Under the pieces are notes generated by a model. That model saw nothing but the letters and a program-made list of their open reading frames with translations. It did not search any database and was not told the origin of the DNA. A DNA stretch of 5,397 nucleotides from an uncultured Eggerthellaceae bacterium. GTDB lineage: Bacteria; Actinomycetota; Coriobacteriia; Coriobacteriales; Eggerthellaceae. The number at the start of each line of letters is the position of its first letter. Within the stretch, counting starts at the first letter, position 1. Both the position numbers and the translations under genes were made by a program. The DNA is taken from the NCBI GenBank assembly GCA_949450265.1, contig CASTMW010000097.1, positions 1-5,397 on the forward strand. Reading direction: 5' to 3'. Positions 1 to 4,869 of the stretch are shown one piece after another.

Positions 1-893
1 GCTGTCGCAACTAGCGAATGATGCTCAAGGACAAGGCTGGGTCGTTGTGAATGTTCCCTGCATAGACGGCATGCTGGAGAATATCGTGCAGGGTGCCGCC
101 AATGCCGCAGCTCATCTGATAGATGCCGAGAACGGTGCACGCCTTACTGGGATCAGTCTTGGCCAGATGATCGGCCTTGAATGGGAGAGCGCAGACAGCG
201 TGCAGCCTACATGGTATGCGCGCCTGAGTTCGCTTTTGGATAAGCTGGAAAATGCGGGAGTGGGTTTGCTCATCACCGTCGACGAGGTGCGCCCGAGCTT
301 GAGCGAGATGATCGAGCTGGCAAGCTATTATCAGCTGTGCAGAAGTCTCTTCATTGCTTAACGATGGATCCGTTTCGTTCCTGCGTCGCGCGAGCCAGTA
401 TCATCTGGGTCAGATTCCTGATTCGGATATCAGCCTCGCCCTGCAAAAGACCGCCGCCTCGGCAGAGAAGGGCTTCACTGATGAGGCGCTGTGCGCAGCC
501 GTTGCTGTCAGCGATGGGTTCCCATTCATGATGCAGCTGGTTGGCTATCGTTCGTGGCAAGCAGCCGGAGAGCAGCCGGAGATCACGGTCGCCCATGTTG
601 AAATCGGCATCGAACGTGCCAAGGCTGACATGCGCACTCGCGTGCTTGATTCCACCTTGAACGAGCTCTCTGAAGGCGATATCCGTTTTCTTACTGCCAT
701 GCTTCCGGATGCTCTTGAATCGTCCACGGGCAAGATCGCGAAGCGCATGGGTCGGACCGACAGCTATGCTTCTCAGTATCGAAGGCGTCTCATAGAACGC
801 GGCATAATAGAGCCCGCATCGCGAGGCAAAGTTCGCTTCGCCCTGCCGCTTTTGCAGGAGTATCTCCCCGAATACCTCGGAATAGAAGAATAA
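1..893 (+). pseudogene. AAA-type ATPase with C-terminal winged helix, 5'-truncated by the window and internally broken
   Basis: The reading frame is open from base 2 to a TAA at 359-361. It encodes the middle of a P-loop ATPase: a strand ending WVVVNVP, a long insert, then a hydrophobic strand and acidic pair GLLITVDEV that fits Walker B (bases about 266-289). The Walker A loop would lie upstream of the window. Homology resumes in another frame from about base 345 (VSSLLNDGSVSFLRRA) and runs to TAA 891-893. This part holds a lid region (DGFPFMMQLVGYRSW) and a C-terminal helix-turn-helix (KIAKRMGRTDSYASQYRRRL followed by IERGII). Family members, as I remember them, have about 18 more residues between YYQL and the SLLND segment, including a hydrophobic strand and an AGLP sensor-like motif; both are missing here. 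A frameshift plus short deletion at about 335-345 is therefore likely, and the protein would be inactive. The family's cellular role is unclear to me; proteins of this kind resemble Orc1/Cdc6-like and archaeal-type ATPases. An assembly error is possible. Confidence 0.75.
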
Positions 894-915
894 CTGAATC
901 TGCAAAGAGGCATGT

Positions 916-936
916 CAGCGGCAGTGCTGCGCGCTG
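916..936 (+). terminator. GC-rich hairpin after the ATPase remnant, possible terminator
   Basis: Bases 916-924 can pair with 927-936, giving nine base pairs with one bulged G (931) and a very tight loop. The hairpin starts 23 bases after the ATPase stop codon. No run of T follows on the + strand, so intrinsic termination is uncertain. Position is the main support. Confidence 0.3.
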
Positions 937-1099
937 TGCAGGAACTTCCGTGTCTGGTTCAAGATCGCTCAAGGGGCGTGGACGTTTTCTTGAATACGCC
1001 CCAGAACTCCAAGATTGCGATTGCGATCAACCGGAATGCTGGGCGCTGCATTTTGGTTATGGGGTTATGATGATGTCGCCGCCGAATATAACGATTTGG

Positions 1100-1128
1100 T
1101 TGCAAATGAGCCGTCCATTTAGTATAAA
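1100..1128 (+). promoter_or_regulatory. Candidate sigma-70 type promoter
   Basis: TTGCAA at 1100-1105 (four of six consensus -35 positions) and TATAAA at 1123-1128 (five of six consensus -10 positions) are separated by exactly 17 bases, in the most AT-rich part of the intergenic region. Transcription would start near 1135 and give a leader of roughly 435 bases before the first surface-protein gene. An inverted repeat ACGTT/AACGT (1135-1139/1147-1151) lies at the predicted start. This is the best pair I found by eye, but promoter rules for this lineage are not certain. Confidence 0.35.
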
Positions 1129-1408
1129 TGAACCACGTTTTGAGACAACGTCGCAAATAGCAACTGAATAGCCGCACCGTGTTATGAGACTCGCTCACTA
1201 AGGCGTGAACACGGCAGAGCCAAGGGGTATTCCTCTATGCTCAGGTACAGTTGCCGTGGAATGTTGTCATGTGCAGTCAGCGCTTGGTCATTTGGCCTTT
1301 TGCATGCACGTACCTTTCCTGATCCTATAGCTGTGCTGCGTTGCGTCGCATTGACGTGCAGTGCTTTTGCAGCTTGCATCCCAGCAACTGAATACGCATC
1401 TTCGGCGC

Positions 1409-1424
1409 GGCGCACTTGTGCGCC
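1409..1424. repeat. 16-bp palindrome with 7-base arms, operator-like
   Basis: GGCGCAC and GTGCGCC are perfect inverted arms separated by two bases. The site lies about 147 bases upstream of the first surface-protein start. The form fits a dimeric regulator site or a small hairpin, but GC-rich sequence makes such palindromes fairly common. Confidence 0.3.
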
Positions 1425-1570
1425 TGCGCGTTATATCTGCATGTTCGTATCACTTGCATGTGGACGTATATGCCGTGCGCTCGGCAGCGCTTGCGCTGCT
1501 CGTGTTGGGAGTGTTCGCAGGGTAGGGGCCCTGGGAATTGCCATATAGGGACAGCGGGATAGGAGACGAA

Positions 1571-2284
1571 ATGACCGATCTGCCGAACAACATGCCAACA
1601 TCGAACATGCCCTCGAACGGCGCGGGTGGACCCGCGTCAGCACCGGGCATAGGTGCAGGTGCGGTGCCTGGTACAACGCCGGGTGTCGGCACACCTGCGT
1701 CATTGAACGCACCATCGAACGCAGGCGCAACGGCTGCAGCCGCAGCCTCGGCACGCGTTGAGGAAGAGCGCAAGAAGAAGCGCAAGCGTCGCATCCTTAT
1801 CATCTTGCTCTTGTTACTGCTGCTGGCCGTTGCCGGCGTAGGTGCATTCTTCGCGCTGAGCCAGCCTGAGAATCTCTACGACGACGGCACGCTCGAAGGC
1901 ATCGCGCCCAATAAGACGCAGGCCGAGATACAGGCCGAACTCAACCGCGTGGTAGACGAGAGCATGTTCGATATCTCCATTGCCAGTGTCATCGAATCCA
2001 CCGATGGCAAGACCGGCAAGGCATACATAGAGAACGTGCCGGGCAACCACTACGATCTGAAAGTCTCTCTCGTCCCGGAGGACCAGGATGACCCCATCTT
2101 CGAATCGAAGGCTCCTGGTAATTACTTCGAGGACATCACCTTTGCCTATCCCCTTGATGACGGCATACATCAGGCTGTCGCTCATTTCACGGCTTTCGAC
2201 CGAGAGAGCCATGAAGAGATCGGGGCTGTTGATGCTCAGGTCGTCATCTCTGTGGGGGACCAAACTGAAGGAGGTGATGAATAA
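1571..2284 (+). CDS. A1: single-pass membrane-anchored surface protein, 237 aa
   Basis: The ATG at 1571 is chosen because AGGAG (1561-1565) sits five bases before it; the frame is open a little further upstream but without a better site. Residues 1-64 are a low-complexity tail rich in Pro, Gly, Ala, Asn and Ser. Residues 65-74 form an acidic-then-basic cluster (EEERKKKRKRR) followed by a Leu-rich transmembrane helix at about 75-96. By the positive-inside rule the tail is cytoplasmic and the C-terminal 140 residues are outside. Residues 115-138 carry a motif (KTQAEIQAELNRVV, DESMFDISIA) that is 23 of 24 identical to A2. A beta-rich domain follows with IENVPGN (153-159), FES, AHFTAFD and EEIGAVDAQV (about 215-224), probably an Ig-like sandwich. 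No signal peptidase site or LPXTG signal is seen. I recognise the domain as one recurring in coriobacterial and clostridial surface proteins but know no assigned function. An anchor or assembly role for the B proteins is inferred from gene order. Confidence 0.9.
   Translation: MTDLPNNMPTSNMPSNGAGGPASAPGIGAGAVPGTTPGVGTPASLNAPSNAGATAAAAASARVEEERKKKRKRRILIILLLLLLLAVAGVGAFFALSQPENLYDDGTLEGIAPNKTQAEIQAELNRVVDESMFDISIASVIESTDGKTGKAYIENVPGNHYDLKVSLVPEDQDDPIFESKAPGNYFEDITFAYPLDDGIHQAVAHFTAFDRESHEEIGAVDAQVVISVGDQTEGGDE
2268..2278 (+). promoter_or_regulatory. Near-perfect Shine-Dalgarno sequence inside the end of A1
   Basis: The 11 bases AAGGAGGTGAT match the usual complement of the 16S rRNA 3' end. 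They encode the last residues (EGGD) of A1 and lie just before its stop. No start codon has ideal spacing: ATG 2277 is too close and ATG 2290, which opens a 23-codon frame to TAG 2359-2361, is about 15 bases away. It may drive a leader peptide, hold ribosomes at the A1 end, or be a by-product of the codons used. Confidence 0.4.
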
Positions 2285-2436
2285 AGGGTATGCATCGTGT
2301 TCCATTCCGAGCGCATGGGTTAGATGCGCTGCGGAAGCCGCTCTCTGTCGGCCCGAGATAGGAAGCGGCCATGTAGGAAGCAGCGCAAGCTGCGTTTGGA
2401 TGAACGATAAAGGGAAAAAGACGAAAGGAACAAGAA
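2285..2436 (+). promoter_or_regulatory. Structured intercistronic leader before B1
   Basis: This 152-base gap can form several hairpins on the + strand. One has perfect 7-base arms 2310-2316/2324-2330 with a 7-base loop. A second pairs 2337-2342 with 2364-2369. A third, 2380-2384/2389-2393, has a GCAA (GNRA) tetraloop. A small alternative stem 2331-2334/2338-2341 competes with the second. The last 35 bases before B1 are A-rich and unstructured and hold its ribosome binding site, AAAGGA at 2424-2429. The layout suggests a 5' stabilising or regulatory leader for B1. No known riboswitch class was recognised. Confidence 0.35.
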
Positions 2437-3213
2437 ATGAAGAAGAGCTCTTTGAAGAAGACGCTGTTGACCTCCACGATGGCCTTCGCGCTGGCCGTGG
2501 GTACCGCTGTGCCTGCGTTTGCCGCTCCGCTGGACAATGGTGACCAGGGTTCGATCATTGGCGACCAGGCAACGGCAGACAACCTGGAGAACCAGTACAC
2601 CGACCAGGAGTATGTGCCTGCTGATGGCACGAGCTCCATCACTGGTGCCAAGACTGAAGTTGGCGTGTTCAGCCGCTTGGGCCAGATCAAGGTTTCTGTG
2701 CCCACGAAGGTGGCTCTGGCCCTGACCTCTGCTGGCGGCCCGATCTCTGGTCCGGATGCTCGTACCAACGCATCCACGACCGATCAGGTTGCTAGTGACA
2801 CGACCCCTGCTGTGAAGCGTTCTGGCAGCGGCTATGGCATCGAGAACCTGGGCGGCATGCCGATCAAGGTGTCCAAGGTTGATGTTACTGTGGATCAGCA
2901 TTTCGGCCTGCTCAACACCGCTGCAACCAGCAGCACTGCTGCTCCTTCTGGCAAGAAAGCTGGTCTGGCTCTGATTTTGGAGCCGGTTGCCAATGCAGCT
3001 GAGGGCACCTCTGGTTCTGCTACCCAGATCCTGAAGGCTACCCAGAACGTTACGTGGACCATCGGTCGTGCCACCGAGCAGGGCGAGACGGTCACCCCCA
3101 CTGTCATGGGTATCGCCATCAAGGGCACCAACTCCCAGCTTGATGGCTCCATCGGTACTGAGGCTGTGAAAGCCACCAAGGCTCTGGACATCACCTACAC
3201 CATCGGTTTGTAA
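2437..3213 (+). CDS. B1: secreted surface-structure protein, 258 aa
   Basis: The ATG at 2437 follows AAAGGA (2424-2429) by seven bases. The signal peptide is clear: MKKSSLKK, a hydrophobic core at about residues 9-23, and the cleavage site VPAFA|A after residue 29. The mature protein is about 229 residues, acidic near its start (YTDQE at 54-58). Blocks shared with B2 are KVSVPTKVALALT (85-97) with GPDART following, RSGSGYGIEN (128-137), and a C-terminal VMGI...EAVKA...DITYTI (223-256). The KTEVGVF segment (72-78) is shared with B3. There are no Cys residues, no LPXTG, no membrane anchor and no recognisable enzymatic motif. The alternating hydrophobic pattern and the IEN-x-x-x-x-P-I-K-V layout suggest a beta-sandwich, loosely like WxL or TasA/camelysin-type exported subunits; this likeness is only an impression. 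All isoleucine codons are ATC or ATT and lysines are nearly all AAG, unlike the neighbours, which points to high expression. A structural subunit is the likeliest role. Confidence 0.9.
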   Translation: MKKSSLKKTLLTSTMAFALAVGTAVPAFAAPLDNGDQGSIIGDQATADNLENQYTDQEYVPADGTSSITGAKTEVGVFSRLGQIKVSVPTKVALALTSAGGPISGPDARTNASTTDQVASDTTPAVKRSGSGYGIENLGGMPIKVSKVDVTVDQHFGLLNTAATSSTAAPSGKKAGLALILEPVANAAEGTSGSATQILKATQNVTWTIGRATEQGETVTPTVMGIAIKGTNSQLDGSIGTEAVKATKALDITYTIGL

Positions 3214-3219
3214 GCGGTG

Positions 3220-3249
3220 CGTGTAAGCACGTGTAAGTACGTGTAATGA
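3220..3249 (+). repeat. Three tandem 10-base repeats just after B1
   Basis: CGTGTAAGCA, CGTGTAAGTA and CGTGTAATGA follow each other without gaps, six bases after the B1 stop. Because the unit is 10 bases, the TAA in each copy (3224, 3234, 3244) falls in a different frame, giving stops in all three frames in addition to the real stop at 3211-3213. Confidence 0.85.
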
Positions 3250-3250
3250 A

Positions 3251-3288
3251 GGCCTTGTTGTCGGGTTTCGGGCACCCGGCAACAGGCC
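3251..3288 (+). terminator. Strong hairpin downstream of B1, terminator or mRNA 3'-end stabiliser
   Basis: The arm 3251-3266 pairs with 3274-3288 through 15 base pairs, with one bulged T and one position that forms G-U in RNA, around the 7-base loop TTCGGGC. No T-run follows, so it may work as a processing or 3'-protection stem, or as a partial terminator, more than as a classical intrinsic terminator. It would separate an abundant B1 message from less B2-A2-B3 message. Confidence 0.6.
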
Positions 3289-3336
3289 ATTAGCTAAGAC
3301 AACACACCCCCAGACCGTGTTGTCTCAGCTAATGGC
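3286..3336 (+). repeat. Long near-perfect inverted repeat between B1 and B2
   Basis: The arm 3286-3305 is complementary to 3317-3336 at 19 of 20 positions (the one mismatch is A3296 against C3326), with an 11-base loop at 3306-3316. Its first three bases overlap the end of the preceding hairpin, so the outermost pairs of the two structures compete. It is symmetric in DNA and could act on either strand, as an RNA hairpin before B2 or as a protein or recombination site. Confidence 0.8.
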
Positions 3337-3391
3337 TTCGAAGCAGTTCCGAAAGCCAATCTATGAGAATCAAGACAGAGCGAGGACAAAC

Positions 3392-4201
3392 ATGGCTCGA
3401 ACCATATCAAGAGACATTCGCGTAGTTGCATGCGCCGTATCGCTTGTATGCGCTCTGTGTGCGGCACCTTCTGTTGCGTTTGCTACTGCGGTGGGAAATA
3501 CTGCGGTGGGAGACGATGCGGTGCATGAACCGCAGAGCGGTGCCGATGATGTTTCGGCCGGAAGCGATGTTGCTATGTATGCCAGCGCATCTCAGCTAAG
3601 GGTGTCGGTACCGGTGCGCGTTGCACTTGCACTCACATGGGATGGGGGCAAATTCTCGGCTCCCGACCCGCGTACACAAGCATCGGTAGCTGGAAGTGCT
3701 GCTAGTGTCGATGGCCCATCCCGATCGGGGTCGGGCTATGGTATAGAGAACTACTCCGATTTTAAGGTGCGCGTGAAGAGCATCCATACGACCTCTGAGA
3801 TACCCGACCCCGAACACCCCGGCCAGACGAAGGCGAGCGGTTTCGGTTTCAAGAATTACCAATGGATAGGTGGACAGCCGACCTTCGATAAGAATACCGA
3901 TGAGGGATATATCAGCCAGTTTTTCATTCGTCTTTTTGCCGATAACAACTCTACCCCTATAGGGCCTTTGGGCGTATCGGATGATGGGATCACCGAGCCT
4001 GCCATAGAGATCATGGGTAATTACCCTCTTACGATAAATGCTGCCCAGCGAATGAGCAACGGGGATGTTCAGCCGGGGGTTATGGGCATCACCATGGAAG
4101 GCTTCAATTCTCGGGTGACCGCGCCCATACCAGCCGAAGCGGTGAAGGCCCTGCACGCATTCGATATCACTTACACCATCATACCGGCAGAAACTAGCTA
4201 G
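3392..4201 (+). CDS. B2: secreted surface-structure protein, paralog of B1, 269 aa
   Basis: The ATG at 3392 is preferred: GAGGA (3382-3386) lies five bases upstream and it places a signal peptide at the N-terminus. A GTG at 3317 in the same frame falls inside a hairpin arm and gives a charged, unlikely extension. The signal peptide has core VVACAVSLVCALCAAP and cleavage SVAFA|T after residue 31. Mature blocks match B1: VSVPVRVALALT (71-82) with PDPRT, RSGSGYGIEN (111-120), and VMGI...EAVKA...DITYTI (230-263). Over the 30 residues from the VSVP block, 19 are identical to B1. The middle part, about 145-225, is longer than in B1 and richer in aromatic residues (FGFKNYQWIGG, ISQFFIRLF). No anchor or sorting signal is seen. 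Codon use includes many ATA and is ordinary, unlike B1. It is probably a minor or specialised subunit of the same structure. The A2 gene follows 62 bases later. Confidence 0.88.
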   Translation: MARTISRDIRVVACAVSLVCALCAAPSVAFATAVGNTAVGDDAVHEPQSGADDVSAGSDVAMYASASQLRVSVPVRVALALTWDGGKFSAPDPRTQASVAGSAASVDGPSRSGSGYGIENYSDFKVRVKSIHTTSEIPDPEHPGQTKASGFGFKNYQWIGGQPTFDKNTDEGYISQFFIRLFADNNSTPIGPLGVSDDGITEPAIEIMGNYPLTINAAQRMSNGDVQPGVMGITMEGFNSRVTAPIPAEAVKALHAFDITYTIIPAETS

Positions 4202-4251
4202 CTGGGATGCAAGGTTCGAAGACACAGGGAGCGCCTGAGCGCAGTTACGAC

Positions 4252-4257
4252 AAAGGA
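4252..4257 (+). promoter_or_regulatory. Ribosome binding site that selects a TTG start for A2
   Basis: AAAGGA lies six bases before TTG 4264-4266. The competing in-frame ATG codons are poorer: 4207 lies five bases after the B2 stop with no purine-rich site, and 4276 has none either. The resulting N-terminus (MNTPMNEQMN) resembles the Asn/Met/Pro-rich start of A1. Confidence 0.6.
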
Positions 4258-4263
4258 TACGCA

Positions 4264-4848
4264 TTGAACACACCGATGAATGAACAGATGAACGCGAACA
4301 TGGGCGCCGCTGCGCGCGCGAAGGCTGAAGCTCAGCAGCGGTCTAAGAAGCGTCGTCGCATCATCGCTATCGTCGTTGTTCTTATCGCCATCATCATAGC
4401 GGCACTGCTGAGCTTGTATATGTGCACTGATATCGATATGCCTGGGCGCATGCGTAGCGGTGATGCGGAATTCGGCCAGCTTGACGGCAAGACCGAAGCG
4501 GAGATACAAGCTGAGCTCAATCGTGTGGTGGACGAGAGCATGTTCGACATCTCCATCGCGCATACCATGGTATTCCCCGATGGCCAGAGCGAAGGCGAAG
4601 TGCGCATAGAGAACGTGCCGGGCAATCGGTATCTGCTGGATTGCGTGATCACCGAAGACGAAACAGGAGACGTGCTCTACGAATCAGGCATCTTGGAGCC
4701 AAACCATCACATAACCAACGCAAAGCTCCTGAAGGATCTTGATCCGGGTACATATAAGGCAACAGCGCTCTTCCATGCGTATGATCCCGATACAGAAGAA
4801 GAGGTCGGCGCGGTGAATGCGCAAGTGACCATCATGGTCGAAGGCTAG
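4264..4848 (+). CDS. A2: single-pass membrane-anchored surface protein, paralog of A1, 194 aa
   Basis: The start is taken as TTG 4264 because of AAAGGA six bases upstream; an ATG at 4207 would add 19 residues. The N-terminal tail is short (about 26 residues, Asn/Met/Ala/Gln-rich), followed by SKKRRR (27-32) and a transmembrane helix rich in Ile, Val and Ala at about 33-53, so the C-terminal part is outside. Residues 76-99 carry the same motif as A1 (KTEAEIQAELNRVV, DESMFDISIA). The domain then continues with DGQSEGEVRIENVPGN, LYESG, a Pro-His-rich turn, PGTYKATALFHAYD and EEEVGAVNAQVTIMV. Compared with A1 it has a much shorter, less Pro/Gly-rich tail, but the outer domain aligns along its length. 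It lies between two secreted B genes with gaps of 62 and 21 bases, as expected for co-translated partners. Function is unknown; a membrane anchor or assembly factor for nearby B proteins is inferred. Confidence 0.88.
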   Translation: MNTPMNEQMNANMGAAARAKAEAQQRSKKRRRIIAIVVVLIAIIIAALLSLYMCTDIDMPGRMRSGDAEFGQLDGKTEAEIQAELNRVVDESMFDISIAHTMVFPDGQSEGEVRIENVPGNRYLLDCVITEDETGDVLYESGILEPNHHITNAKLLKDLDPGTYKATALFHAYDPDTEEEVGAVNAQVTIMVEG

Positions 4849-4869
4849 GACTGCGAAGGCGGTTTAGGT

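Larger units (their letters stand above)
894..1570. other. 677-base gene-poor region with scattered repeats and a possible leader
   Basis: No open frame here has both a good ribosome binding site and a protein-like composition. The longest (950-1171 and 1237-1548 on +, 959-1198 on -) are rich in Cys, Arg and Met and match no family I know. Contents seen: the hairpin at 916-936; overlapping inverted repeats at 958-1002; a promoter-like pair at 1100-1128; a 7-base inverted repeat 1177-1183/1208-1214; the palindrome 1409-1424; a repeated TGCATGT at 1438 and 1455; and a 12-base direct repeat (AGCAACTGAATA) at 1159-1170 and 1383-1394. A short frame at 1475-1525 would encode a hydrophobic stretch ending in TAG and may be a gene relic. 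The region probably contains the control region of the downstream surface-protein genes. Confidence 0.5.

Noticed and set aside
351..905. 184-aa open frame on the minus strand
   Set aside because: It lies antisense to the ATPase 3' part, has no family resemblance, and mirrors the codon pattern of the + strand gene.
956..975. GGTTCAA resembling a tRNA T-loop
   Set aside because: No acceptor, anticodon or D stem can be built around it and no CCA end follows.
950..1171. 73-aa + strand frame in the spacer
   Set aside because: It starts with a GTG without a ribosome site, crosses the candidate promoter, and has no family resemblance.
1237..1548. 103-aa + strand frame in the spacer
   Set aside because: There is no convincing ribosome binding site, and a Cys/Ala/Arg-rich composition is typical of noncoding GC-rich DNA.
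2277..2543. Frame with ATG 2277 right after the strong Shine-Dalgarno, 88 codons
   Set aside because: The spacing of two bases is too short, the product is Cys/Arg-rich without resemblance to anything, and it overlaps the B1 signal peptide by about 107 bases.
2320..3282. 320-aa open frame on the minus strand
   Set aside because: It is fully antisense to B1, whose signal peptide, start site and paralogs are clear. Its Arg/Ser/Gly-rich composition is that of a shadow frame in a codon-biased gene.
3220..3336. Repeats considered as a CRISPR array or insertion-sequence ends
   Set aside because: The units are 10 bases without spacers, and the 20-base inverted repeat encloses only 11 bases and no transposase, so neither fits.
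2437..4201. B1 and B2 considered as sortase substrates or lipoproteins
   Set aside because: There is no LPXTG-like motif, hydrophobic tail or basic end at the C-termini, and the Cys residues in the B2 signal peptide do not form a lipobox.
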